Assembly: GCA_003141315.1 (NCBI GenBank) | Contig: PLLP01000008.1 | Location: 108,686 to 172,685, forward strand | Direction: 5' to 3' | Source of the DNA: Phycisphaerales bacterium | GTDB lineage: Bacteria > Planctomycetota > Phycisphaerae > Sedimentisphaerales > Anaerobacaceae | Length of the DNA stretch: 64,000 nucleotides | Part shown: piece after piece, positions 1 through 7,817 of the stretch | How the letters are laid out: each line of letters opens with the position of its first letter | Numbering within the stretch: position 1 is the first letter of the stretch | Translations under genes and position numbers: made by a program | The notes under the pieces: model-generated | What the model was told of the DNA's origin: nothing | Database searches by the model: none | What the model saw: the letters and a program-made list of their open reading frames with translations, nothing else

Positions 1-531
1 CGTCCGCACGTGATTATCGATACAGTGTCCGAATTCGTGGATGAATATATTTTCGCCGGTATATCGGTCGCCGCGATAATTCAGGAGGTTCTCCTCGCCG
101 CAGCTCGTTAGTTCCGGGCTGCCGTAACCCCGCACACGCCTGTTCTGATACGCCGCCTTGTTCGGGTCCGCTATATAATACTCCGGCACTTCCGATACCT
201 GCTCTTTGAAACCAATCACGACGATGCGGGTGCCCTCATTCGAATCCGCCATCTGCTTCCAGATATCAGGCCGATGAATCAGCATATTGCTGATTGAATA
301 CCGCACCTCGTATAACGCCTCATCCGCCACCTTGTCGGAGCTTGTGATGGCGATTCCGTTGGCGTCTAAATACTTCTTATAAAACGGGTTGAGATTGAAC
401 CTTTTAACAATTGATGCCGGCGGCGCAGTTATTTTGCCGGCCTCCGCCTTTGCAGCCTGGTTCGGCTCAGCCGACGCTATTTGCCAGATGGATAGAAAGA
501 TAACGATTGCTGACAGGAGATGTTTTTTCAT
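1..531 (-). CDS. Secreted HExxH metallopeptidase-like protein (3' end outside window)
   Basis: The frame is open for 177 codons from an ATG at 531 to the window edge, so the C-terminus is missing. An SD-like GGAAGGAA lies about 7 bases before the ATG. Residues 1-20 form a signal peptide (Lys-Lys, hydrophobic core, cleavage near IASA-EP). The last visible stretch reads FIHEFGHCID, which contains the zinc-metalloprotease signature HExxH. It is preceded by an SCGEENLLNYRGD segment, which I associate with planctomycete secreted proteins of unknown substrate. The protein is probably exported and zinc-dependent. The third zinc ligand and any further domains would lie to the left of the window, so family and substrate cannot be fixed. 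Confidence 0.7.
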   Translation of the reverse strand, partial: MKKHLLSAIVIFLSIWQIASAEPNQAAKAEAGKITAPPASIVKRFNLNPFYKKYLDANGIAITSSDKVADEALYEVRYSISNMLIHRPDIWKQMADSNEGTRIVVIGFKEQVSEVPEYYIADPNKAAYQNRRVRGYGSPELTSCGEENLLNYRGDRYTGENIFIHEFGHCIDNHVRT

Positions 532-684
532 AACATATTCCTTCCAAATAATGGAAACGAATTGCTTCATACCCGCCAAAGTCTATCACAACCCCCATAT
601 AAATCAACCAAAAACTTTAGACACTGACCTGTTCTTCGTAGTCCCTTATGGACGAAGAAGGATTGACACGCCCGAGGGCGAGGT

Positions 685-717
685 CTCGCCAAAGGCGGAC
701 AGATTTTCACAGATTAA
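685..717. repeat. Dispersed palindrome plus 'TTTTCACAGATTAA' repeat
   Basis: A CGCC-AAA-GGCG core palindrome is followed by AGATTTTCACAGATTAA. The same pair of elements recurs at 31448-31485, and the second part recurs inverted near 2641-2668. It lies in a 288-base gap between genes in which no other feature is seen. Confidence 0.6.
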
Positions 718-819
718 GGCGGAGTTATAATTTGGTTGAAAGATTGTACCGGATGCCTTTAATCCACTTAGCAATTTGTTAAGCAAAAAAGGTTCTGATC
801 TCTTTAATTCTTCACAGCT

Positions 820-1854
820 TCAGTCGTTTCCATACAGCCTTACCTTATTTTCAACTTCGATATATGGTTTCAACCATTCATCCAATTCATTCCATGATGC
901 ATCTTTAGGAATGGGATGTTCATCCCATTCAATACCATCAACAATAGCACCAAAGGAAACATCTACACTCCGTCTGCTGCACTTGGAAATCATTGAAGAA
1001 TAAAAATCATTATGGTAGCCATAATGATGGGAATGAATGAATTTTTCCCAACGCTCGCAAATGGTCTTCTCATCAATTTTGTCAATGAGTTCAATTTGCT
1101 CCATACTCCGTTCATATTTATTTCCCCACGCTTCACTTAACAGATCAACAGCCTCAACATCAGAAGATGGAGCACTATACCCAAATATGGTGAACATATA
1201 TGCCCTTTTCAAGTAAGATTTCACATCATTCCAACTGCTCTTAATGAATGGGTCGATGTTGTAATCTTTCTTACCGATTGGATAAAGAAGTTTACTTCTA
1301 CTACGACGGCTCTTGCATTTTGAGCACATACCACCTTTATGGCCGATTTGTATTTTTTCATGCCTCGTGCATACTCCTACTGCCGTATTACCGTGCAAAT
1401 AAAGAAGGTGAGGAAGATTGTCTTCGCCAACTCTATGACAATTCCTGCATATAGCCTGCCACAAAAAAGGGTCCCAATTAAATGTAGCTACGGCGTCACG
1501 AGCCGTTAACGACAAAATAAGATGGTCATAGAGAGTCGGTTCATCAGGTAACTCCATTTGTGCAAAATAATCGTAAATTATTTTTTCAATAACCTGCCTG
1601 ATTTCATCATACTGTGAGTCCTCATATAGAGAATTATATAAATCCTCAAAGTTCTGCCCTTTATAATCAATTCTGCATTTACCAAGGTAATCTGAAAGTC
1701 CATTTACTGTTTCAACAAAATTATTCATCAAAGGCACTTTCAGGCCGTTCTTTTCGCCGTTCGGAAATGCTGCCAAACTTGCTCCGGCCCCAAGTAGAAC
1801 AAGGTGAGGCCGTTTAATGCTTAAGGCATAGACATTGTAAGCACGTTCTTTCAT
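820..1854 (-). CDS. SIR2-like NAD-binding protein with metal-binding insert
   Basis: A 344-residue protein. Residues 17-31 carry a Rossmann-type LLGAGAS motif; TFNWDPF (124-130) and an LHG motif (153-155, matching the Sir2 catalytic-His region) follow; GYSAPSSD (225-232) closes the fold. These are typical of the bacterial SIR2-like family (SIR2_2 type), whose members in several anti-phage systems hydrolyse NAD+. Between 162 and 180 there is a CxxH...CxxC insert, with another CxxC at 136-139, suggesting a zinc knuckle. No partner gene of a known SIR2 defence system (Thoeris, pAgo, HerA) adjoins it. It is flanked by a small membrane protein and repeat-rich DNA, which looks like an accessory island. 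NADase activity and a defence role are inferences. Confidence 0.65.
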   Translation of the reverse strand: MKERAYNVYALSIKRPHLVLLGAGASLAAFPNGEKNGLKVPLMNNFVETVNGLSDYLGKCRIDYKGQNFEDLYNSLYEDSQYDEIRQVIEKIIYDYFAQMELPDEPTLYDHLILSLTARDAVATFNWDPFLWQAICRNCHRVGEDNLPHLLYLHGNTAVGVCTRHEKIQIGHKGGMCSKCKSRRSRSKLLYPIGKKDYNIDPFIKSSWNDVKSYLKRAYMFTIFGYSAPSSDVEAVDLLSEAWGNKYERSMEQIELIDKIDEKTICERWEKFIHSHHYGYHNDFYSSMISKCSRRSVDVSFGAIVDGIEWDEHPIPKDASWNELDEWLKPYIEVENKVRLYGND

Positions 1855-1966
1855 ATTGTTCTTCTTGCTGTTCTAAAATGATTATACGGTCTTTATAAGA
1901 AGTTCCCGTTGCTTTGTCATATTATTTCCCACCCAATTCCTTACCGGTTTTCGGCGGTAAATTCTT

Positions 1967-2164
1967 TTAAAATAGGTGTATTATCCACCTTACAAAATAG
2001 AATAAAACGCCCAACGTTATACTTGTAACAATCACCTCAGTGATAAAGGTACGAACTCTGAACGATAATTTATTTTTAACTTGGTCAACGTTCATATAAA
2101 ACTGACGACCGATCGAAATAAAAATCGCGATAACAATTATCCAGATATTTATATTTCGTTGCAT
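1967..2164 (-). CDS. Small two-helix membrane protein, unknown
   Basis: A 65-residue frame starting MQRNINIW, with hydrophobic segments at about 5-18 and 44-64 separated by a basic loop (KNKLSFRVR). I do not recognise the family. It lies upstream of the SIR2-like gene on the same strand, 112 bases away, and just downstream of a truncated reading frame. It may be a real small membrane protein or the surviving part of a decayed island. Confidence 0.4.
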   Translation of the reverse strand: MQRNINIWIIVIAIFISIGRQFYMNVDQVKNKLSFRVRTFITEVIVTSITLGVLFYFVRWIIHLF

Positions 2165-2182
2165 AAATAAATTACTTATTCT

Positions 2183-2329
2183 CTAAATTTTACTCTCAGC
2201 GTCTTTTATTGCCTCGTCAATGTCTCTTGATTGAGCATTCAAAACCACTTTTTGTATTTGGTTAGGCTTAAAAGTTTTTTGCAATTCTAAAAATTTCTTA
2301 AAAGCACTTTTTGGGATAACTAGGGACAG
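2183..2329 (-). pseudogene. C-terminal fragment of an unknown gene
   Basis: An open frame of 48 codons ending in TAG reads ...IPKSAFKKFLELQKTF... and ...SRDIDEAIKDAESKI, a clean helical C-terminus. It has no ATG, GTG or TTG start. Its 5' side ends at an in-frame TGA inside GGGACAGTCACCTATT, a motif I associate with repeat/REP-like elements. The frame therefore looks like the tail of a gene cut by insertion or deletion. Eighteen bases separate it from the next small gene. Confidence 0.4.
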
Positions 2330-2517
2330 TCACCTATTATTTCCTTTTTCACTTTTTACTTCTCCCATAATTCTACCCAAACCGAATCCTTTTTCAACGA
2401 CAAAACTTTCGGAGACAAACCGTCCTAACTCTTTCGCCCTCAGTTTATCAGTGAAATTACTCCGAAGCGGGCTGGCGAGGCATAAATCCTCCCGCAATTA
2501 CTGTCAATCCTTTATTC

Positions 2518-2706
2518 AGAATACAGAAGACAGAATACAGAAGTCAGAATAAAAAACAAAAACTCTCTGCGTCCTTCGTGTTCTCTGTGGCTAAAGTAGT
2601 CGTTAGTATTTAGTATTCGGTATTTAGTTTAAAAAAGAATCTGTGAAAATCTGCGTTAATCTGTGGTTAAAAAAATCTCTGTGTCCTCTGTGCTCTCTGT
2701 GGCTTA
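2518..2706. repeat. Cluster of dispersed intergenic repeats
   Basis: Contains ACAGAAGACAGAATACAGA-type direct repeats (2523-2549). Two copies of a roughly 31-base unit follow, of the form CTCTGYGTCC...TCTCTGTGGCT (2563-2593 and 2676-2706). Between them lie TAGTATTTAGTATT (2606-2619) and ATCTGTGAAAATCTGCGTTA (2639-2658). Related units recur in other gaps of the window. It is non-coding in all frames as far as can be judged. Confidence 0.7.
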
Positions 2707-2708
2707 AT

Positions 2709-3293
2709 TTATCTTTCAATAATGTCGAAAAGTTGTTCGAGTCTCGCAATCGTAAAATCGGCGTGTTTCACAAATTCATCCGCCTTTTTGTGATTCGTAA
2801 GCAGAACAGCCGGCGCGCCGGCAGCCTTTGCGCAAAGCAAATCGAAAAGATAATCGCCGACAACAAGCGTCTCTTTAGGCAGCACATCGAAAATCCTGCA
2901 CAGCTCCAAAACGCCGAATGCGTCCGGCTTAACCGGCCCATCTTCTCTGCTGACTACGGCATCGAAAAGCAATCCGTGCCTTTTTGCTACCGCATAAGCA
3001 TTATCTTTAGTGTTGCGGGTAAGTATGCCGATTTTAATCCCCGCCTTACGCAGCCTGTCGAGCGTCTCAGCGGCGCCGATATTGAGTTTCGATTTTTCGA
3101 CGGCGAGCCTTTCGTGATAGTCGAGAATTTTTTCAGCGGCCTTTCGCTGCGGCGCCCCCATCTTATCGAGAGCCTCCAGAATCGGCCCCGCGTCTTTAGC
3201 CAATCCCATCTCAGCTCTTATGGCGTCGAAATCAAAAAACGGCTCCGTTATCGTGCCATCGAGGTCAAAAATTACAGCCTTTACCAATTTCAT
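2709..3293 (-). CDS. HAD-superfamily phosphatase (phosphoglycolate phosphatase-like)
   Basis: Starting at the ATG at 3293 (MKLVKAVIFDLDGT; GGAG lies 5 bases before it) the protein has 194 residues. A longer frame starting at 3335 only adds repeat-derived sequence. All four HAD motifs are present: DLDGT with nucleophile and acid Asp, ILTRNT (motif II Thr), GPVKPD (motif III Lys) and VVGDYLFD (motif IV). A helical cap lies between motifs I and II, as in the phosphoglycolate/phosphonatase group. It probably dephosphorylates a small cytoplasmic metabolite. The substrate cannot be assigned, and nothing in the neighbourhood points to one. Confidence 0.8.
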   Translation of the reverse strand: MKLVKAVIFDLDGTITEPFFDFDAIRAEMGLAKDAGPILEALDKMGAPQRKAAEKILDYHERLAVEKSKLNIGAAETLDRLRKAGIKIGILTRNTKDNAYAVAKRHGLLFDAVVSREDGPVKPDAFGVLELCRIFDVLPKETLVVGDYLFDLLCAKAAGAPAVLLTNHKKADEFVKHADFTIARLEQLFDIIER

Positions 3294-3329
3294 ACAGACT
3301 CCAGACCCAGGACAACAGACCAACGATAA

Positions 3330-3515
3330 ATTCACCGCAGAGGCCGCAAAGACCGCAGAGAATCTTTCCTGTACGCTACACGCTATTTTTGATATTAAAC
3401 CAGAAACTCCCCCTTTAGAAAAGATTTATCTCTCCCTCCTTTGCCCCTTTGTGCCTTTTTACCTTTGCGCCTCTGTCCCTCTGTGCCTATTATGCCTTTG
3501 TCCCTTAATTTTTTT
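3330..3515. repeat. 'Ctctgtgcc' and 'accgcagag' dispersed repeats
   Basis: 3330-3363 carries TTCACCGCAGAGGCCGCAAA-type sequence, the reverse orientation of the unit seen near 14120. 3435-3508 is a run of GCC-CCTTTGTGCC-type pyrimidine-rich repeats (CCTTTGTGCC, CCTCTGTGCC, CTCTGTCC). The array ends at the 3' end of the lysR gene, and its last bases may form that gene's tail. Confidence 0.6.
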
Positions 3516-4395
3516 ATACCTTTTTCTGCAGGACGTCCACAAAGGCCTTGACGGCGTTCGAGCGAATCGCATTCTTGCGAACTATTATACCCGTCGGCCT
3601 GATAAAATTCTCATTCGAAAATGGTATCGCACGCAATGAGCCGCTGCTCACCTCGGCAATAATCGTCGTTCGCGGCAATATGCTCACGCCGACGCCTATC
3701 TCCACCGCCCGCTTGATTGTCTCGACGTTATCGAATTCCATCACGGGCCGAACCGTTATCCCGTACCGCTGCAAAATCCCGTCTATCCACAGCCGGCTCG
3801 GAACATCGGATTCGAACGCCACAAAAGGCTCGAACTGTATCCTGTGCATTTCTATTTCAGGTTCTGCCGCAAGCTGATGTTTCGGGCTGCATACGAAATC
3901 CAGCGGCTCATCTTCGAAATCATAAACGTCCAGCCTTTTGTCTTTTTTGGGAACTGCCACAAGGCCGATATCGAAATCGCCCCCCAATACAAGCTCATAA
4001 ACTTTCGAAGGACTGAAATACTCGATATGAACATTGACCTTCGGATTTCTTACCATAAATCTTTTTACATAAGCCGGCAGCGTGTGCATTCCTATACTGT
4101 AAATGGCCGCCACATTTATTCTTGTTTGTCCGCTCGACTTTAGCTCGTTCAATTCCACCTTAAGCTGCTCATACCGGTCAATCATCTCCCGAAAGGCGCG
4201 GTGCAGAACCTGCCCTTCAACCGTCAGCTCTATCGGCCTTTTTTTGCGATTTACCAATTGGCAATTATACTGAAGCTCCAGCTGCGCAAGCTGCTGAGAA
4301 ACCGCGGACTGGCTCATGAAATTTTTTTCCGCAGTCTTCGAAAAACTGCGTAATTCAACCAAATCGCAGAAAACCTTGAGGATTTCAATATGCAT
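3514..4395 (-). CDS. LysR-family transcriptional regulator
   Basis: 293 residues, the usual LysR length. The N-terminal winged helix-turn-helix (about 1-60) contains LRSFSKTAEKNFMSQSAVSQQ, matching the LysR recognition-helix consensus. The co-inducer domain follows, with FDIGLVAVP (about 130-145) and VEIGVGVSILP (about 240-252) as in CbbR/CysL-like regulators. The gene is divergent from the glutamate dehydrogenase gene at 4562 with a 166-base shared regulatory gap. This arrangement is typical when a LysR protein controls its neighbour; regulation of gdhA (as GltC controls gltAB) is inferred from arrangement only. The start ATG has a modest GGGGAAG-like site upstream. Confidence 0.9.
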   Translation of the reverse strand: MHIEILKVFCDLVELRSFSKTAEKNFMSQSAVSQQLAQLELQYNCQLVNRKKRPIELTVEGQVLHRAFREMIDRYEQLKVELNELKSSGQTRINVAAIYSIGMHTLPAYVKRFMVRNPKVNVHIEYFSPSKVYELVLGGDFDIGLVAVPKKDKRLDVYDFEDEPLDFVCSPKHQLAAEPEIEMHRIQFEPFVAFESDVPSRLWIDGILQRYGITVRPVMEFDNVETIKRAVEIGVGVSILPRTTIIAEVSSGSLRAIPFSNENFIRPTGIIVRKNAIRSNAVKAFVDVLQKKV

Positions 4396-4561
4396 TATTA
4401 CTTCCCCTTATATTTTCTATTACTACAAAAAGCTTTCCAAAACAACGAAACTTTGCTACATTTTTGTCACTTTACAACTGGAACTGCCAGCAATTATCAG
4501 TAATGCTTATTATAATGATTAGAAAATAAAAAGAAACATATTTTTTAGGAGAATTGAAAAA
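4396..4561 (+). promoter_or_regulatory. Divergent lysR-gdhA regulatory region
   Basis: An AT-rich 166-base gap between divergent genes. A TATAAT (4511-4516) is suitably placed for gdhA, but no good -35 box lies 16-18 bases before it, as expected of an activator-dependent promoter. The gdhA SD AGGAG lies at 4547-4551. No confident T-N11-A LysR box could be singled out by eye. Confidence 0.45.
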
Positions 4562-5905
4562 ATGTCAGCCAACAGCGAAGTAGAAGCCGTTTATCAGCAG
4601 GTAATTCAGCGAAACCCCGGGGAGACCGAGTTTCATCAGGCCGTCAAAGAAGTCCTCGTTTCAATCGAGCCTGTCATTAAAAAGCATCCCGAATATGTAG
4701 AAACGAACATCCTCGGGCGCATCGTCGAGCCGGAAAGGCAAATTACCTTCCGCGTCCCCTGGCAGGATGACAAGGGCAATTTCTGCGTTAACCGCGGTTT
4801 CAGATTCGAATTCAACAGTGCGCTCGGCCCGTATAAAGGCGGCCTGCGATTTCATCCCACGGTAAATGCGAGCATTATCAAGTTTCTCGGCTTCGAGCAG
4901 GTTTTCAAAAATTCACTCACCGGCCTGATGATGGGCGGCGGAAAAGGCGGCTCAGATTTTGACCCGAAGCAGCACAGCGAATACGAAGTAATGAGATTCT
5001 GCCAGAGTTTTATCACCGAGCTTTCCCGCCATATCGGCCCTAATACCGATGTCCCCGCGGGCGATATCGGCGTCGGCGGCCGCGAGATTGGCTATATGTT
5101 CGGACAATACAAACGGCTCCGCAACGAGTTCACAGGCGTCTTAACAGGTAAAGGCCTCGAATGGGGCGGCTCTCTGGTCAGGAAAGAGGCCACCGGTTAC
5201 GGCCTTGTTTATATAGTCGATGAAGCACTCAAAGACGCCGGCAAGTCAATCGAAGGCGCCACAGTTTTGGTTTCCGGTTCAGGCAACGTCGCCATTTATG
5301 CCGTCGAAAAAGTTCATCAGCTCGGCGGTAAAGTCGTGACGATGAGCGACTCGAACGGTTTCATTTACGACCCGGAAGGCATCAAGCTCGACACCGTAAA
5401 ACAGCTCAAGGAAGTCGAAAGAAAGAGAATTAAAGAATACGTATCGATACACAAAAAAGCAAAATACACCGAAGGCAGCGACGGCATCTGGAACATCAAG
5501 TGCAGTATCGCCCTGCCGTGCGCAACGCAAAACGAGTTGGATGAAAAGGACGCCAAGGCCCTCGTTAAGAACGGCTGTATCGCCGCGGGTGAAGGCGCTA
5601 ATATGCCCTGCACGCCGGAAGCCGCCGATGTGTTCATCGAAAACAAGGTTATATTCCTGCCCGGAAAGGCTGCCAATGCCGGCGGCGTCGCTGTTTCAGG
5701 ACTTGAAATGGCTCAAAATAATCAGCGAACCGCCTGGGCTTTCGATAAGGCTGACAGCGAGCTGAAAAATATTATGACGACTATCTACGAAAACAGCAAA
5801 ACGGCTGCGGAAATCTACGGCAAAAAAGGCAACTTCGTCGTCGGCGCAAACATCGCAGGCTTCCTCAAGGTCGCCAACGCTATGATGGCACAGGGCCTCG
5901 TATAA
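4562..5905 (+). CDS. gdhA: NADP-type glutamate dehydrogenase
   Basis: 447 residues, the size of the hexameric NADP-specific enzyme. It catalyses reductive amination of 2-oxoglutarate with ammonium to glutamate. Visible family signatures are LGPYKGGLRFHPTV (substrate-binding Lys), LMMGGGKGGSDFDPK (catalytic Lys region), PAGDIGVGGREIGYM and the Rossmann motif VSGSGNVAIYA. ANMPCTPEA and AGGVAVSGLEMAQN close the active site. The start follows an AGGAG. An intrinsic terminator lies 20 bases after the stop. A second, different glutamate dehydrogenase is encoded at 7818, so this one is probably the anabolic enzyme. Confidence 0.96.
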   Translation: MSANSEVEAVYQQVIQRNPGETEFHQAVKEVLVSIEPVIKKHPEYVETNILGRIVEPERQITFRVPWQDDKGNFCVNRGFRFEFNSALGPYKGGLRFHPTVNASIIKFLGFEQVFKNSLTGLMMGGGKGGSDFDPKQHSEYEVMRFCQSFITELSRHIGPNTDVPAGDIGVGGREIGYMFGQYKRLRNEFTGVLTGKGLEWGGSLVRKEATGYGLVYIVDEALKDAGKSIEGATVLVSGSGNVAIYAVEKVHQLGGKVVTMSDSNGFIYDPEGIKLDTVKQLKEVERKRIKEYVSIHKKAKYTEGSDGIWNIKCSIALPCATQNELDEKDAKALVKNGCIAAGEGANMPCTPEAADVFIENKVIFLPGKAANAGGVAVSGLEMAQNNQRTAWAFDKADSELKNIMTTIYENSKTAAEIYGKKGNFVVGANIAGFLKVANAMMAQGLV

Positions 5906-5924
5906 AAATCGCAAACTTCAAATT

Positions 5925-5958
5925 AAAAAGGACGCATTCGTAAAAATGCGTCCTTTTT
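5925..5958 (+). terminator. Bidirectional intrinsic terminator after gdhA
   Basis: A 14-base inverted repeat, AAAAAGGACGCATT / AATGCGTCCTTTTT, with a 6-base loop. It gives a GC-rich stem with a U-tract on either strand, so it can also end the convergent gene at 5979-7646. Confidence 0.9.
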
Positions 5959-5978
5959 ATTTCTCGAAAATCCTGCCG

Positions 5979-7646
5979 CTATTCTATGTTCACTGTTGTG
6001 GTTCCTACCTCATTATAATGACCATTATAAACCTCTAAAACTATGAGGGTATAGGTGCCGCTTGTGAACGGCCCAAGGTCTGCGGTTACAGGGTAATCGC
6101 ATTCACACGTGCACGGCATTCCATCTAAATATTCCCGTTCATATAAAATAATCTGATTACCATATACTCCCATCGTAACTTCAAAGCCGGTAAGGCAGCA
6201 ATTGGCAGTCACCTTATCTCCGAAATGAATATTATGGCCGTTAACCGTGACGGTAAATCTTGTCGCATCTGCTTCTCTCATTAACAACAGACCCTCGCCG
6301 CAACCGCCCACATGGTATGTTATTCCCGGTGCAGGGTTTTCTTTGTAGTATTCGCTGCCGAATATGGCAAAATCCATAAAATTGACGTCCCCGTTTCTAT
6401 CGAGGTCTGCTGCCAGCAGAACCCCCTGACTGAGCCACTTTTGAGTGAAAAGTTTTAGGTCATTAAAATCCACATCACAATCATTATCCAGGTCAGCGAT
6501 ACTGCACAACGTTGACAGCGACATACTTGCCTGCGGCGTTCCGCCGTAAGCACCCATATTGATTCGTCTGCCGTTAGGCCACAATTCCCTCCTCCAGTCC
6601 GAATTTGGGTCGCCCGCATCTATACAAAGGCTGGTGACATCATCTTTCACCCAGCTTTGCGTGCTTGGATTCCACCTGCCCGCCTGTGATTTCAAATGGT
6701 AGTTGCCATTATTAGGGTCTGCGAAGAGTGGGTTGGTATCTATATTGCCAATCCCGGCGTAGCCGCCCTCGACATCGCTGTAAGCGACAGAAATGGTCGT
6801 TCCACTCATCGGGTATATCTGGTCGGGCGCGTTGTCCCATACAATGCTGTTGGTAATCGTCATATATCCGTTTCCACCGAACCAAATACCCCCGCCATTA
6901 TCAGCCGCCGAATTATCCACGATAGTACAATTGGTAATTGTTGAATTGCCGCTGCTTCCGTGGCAGATACCCCCGCCTTCCCCTGCATACCCCAGGGCGT
7001 AATTATTACTTACGAGGCAATTATGAATTGTTGTATCGGAGAGTCCTTCACAATAAATTCCTCCTCCCCACCCCCAGTCGCCAACAGAGTTGCCGCTGAT
7101 AGTACAATTGGTAATGAGCGGACTGCTCTTGGCTTCGTAAAGTCCACTTATGTAGATTCCACCTCCGAAACAAAAACACAAAGACCCACTCATCAATTCC
7201 GCGTGGTTATCAGTTATAACACATCTGCTTATTGTCGGCGACGAGACCACTATATATATGCCCGCACCGCCTTCACACATTACTTCAATGTAAGCATTGG
7301 TAATGGTCAACCCATCGAGGATTGATGCTCGCCCCTCGCCGCTGACAAATTTGAATCCCCTATGATTAGTGCCTCCGCAGTCAACAACCGTATTGGCTAC
7401 AATCCAGGGATCGTTTGGTTCGGTACTGCGAACTGTTATAGCCTTGCCAAGGAAATCAATGTCGCGGTTGCCGGGACCGGTATATGTGCCCGGCTGGACA
7501 ATGATTGTGTCGCCATTGTTAGCTGCATTTATTGCAGCCTGGATGTTGCTGTAGTCCGCAGGGGCATTATCATCCACGGTAATAATAGCAGCTGGACAGA
7601 CCGAACAAAGTGATAATACAGAAATGAATAAGAAAATTTTCCGCAT
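5979..7646 (-). CDS. Secreted parallel beta-helix protein with dockerin-like C-terminus
   Basis: 555 residues with a strong SD (AAGGAGG) 6 bases before the ATG. Residues 1-19 are a signal peptide ending in CPAA. The stretch from about 20 to 320 shows right-handed parallel beta-helix repeats: a pectin-lyase-like opening (DYSNIQAAINAANNGDTIIV), then repeated 'ITNCTISGN', 'ITNCTIVDNS' and 'GGGI' rungs. LCIDAGDPNSDW and NMGAYGGTPQAS are typical planctomycete helix caps. The dockerin-like pair DLDNDCDVDFNDL...W and DLDRNGDVNFMDF follows (about 385-430), then a beta-rich terminal domain. It probably acts outside the cell on polysaccharide or as a surface protein. No catalytic residues of a specific lyase family could be identified. 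Confidence 0.8.
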   Translation of the reverse strand: MRKIFLFISVLSLCSVCPAAIITVDDNAPADYSNIQAAINAANNGDTIIVQPGTYTGPGNRDIDFLGKAITVRSTEPNDPWIVANTVVDCGGTNHRGFKFVSGEGRASILDGLTITNAYIEVMCEGGAGIYIVVSSPTISRCVITDNHAELMSGSLCFCFGGGIYISGLYEAKSSPLITNCTISGNSVGDWGWGGGIYCEGLSDTTIHNCLVSNNYALGYAGEGGGICHGSSGNSTITNCTIVDNSAADNGGGIWFGGNGYMTITNSIVWDNAPDQIYPMSGTTISVAYSDVEGGYAGIGNIDTNPLFADPNNGNYHLKSQAGRWNPSTQSWVKDDVTSLCIDAGDPNSDWRRELWPNGRRINMGAYGGTPQASMSLSTLCSIADLDNDCDVDFNDLKLFTQKWLSQGVLLAADLDRNGDVNFMDFAIFGSEYYKENPAPGITYHVGGCGEGLLLMREADATRFTVTVNGHNIHFGDKVTANCCLTGFEVTMGVYGNQIILYEREYLDGMPCTCECDYPVTADLGPFTSGTYTLIVLEVYNGHYNEVGTTTVNIE

Positions 7647-7817
7647 TGCTAACCTCCTTAAATAAATTTATTATGGGTGATTATACCACAAAATTATTTC
7701 CTTGCAACCCTTTTTTCAAAAAAATTTATCCTTTTTTATTGCCTGTTTGACCGCTTTTTCTTACAATTTCAACCGGCTTGTATTTAATTAAATTCAACCG
7801 GAAAGGCAAAAGCAATA

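Noticed and set aside
2643..3329. 228-codon plus-strand frame
   Set aside because: Antisense to the HAD phosphatase and starting inside dispersed repeats.
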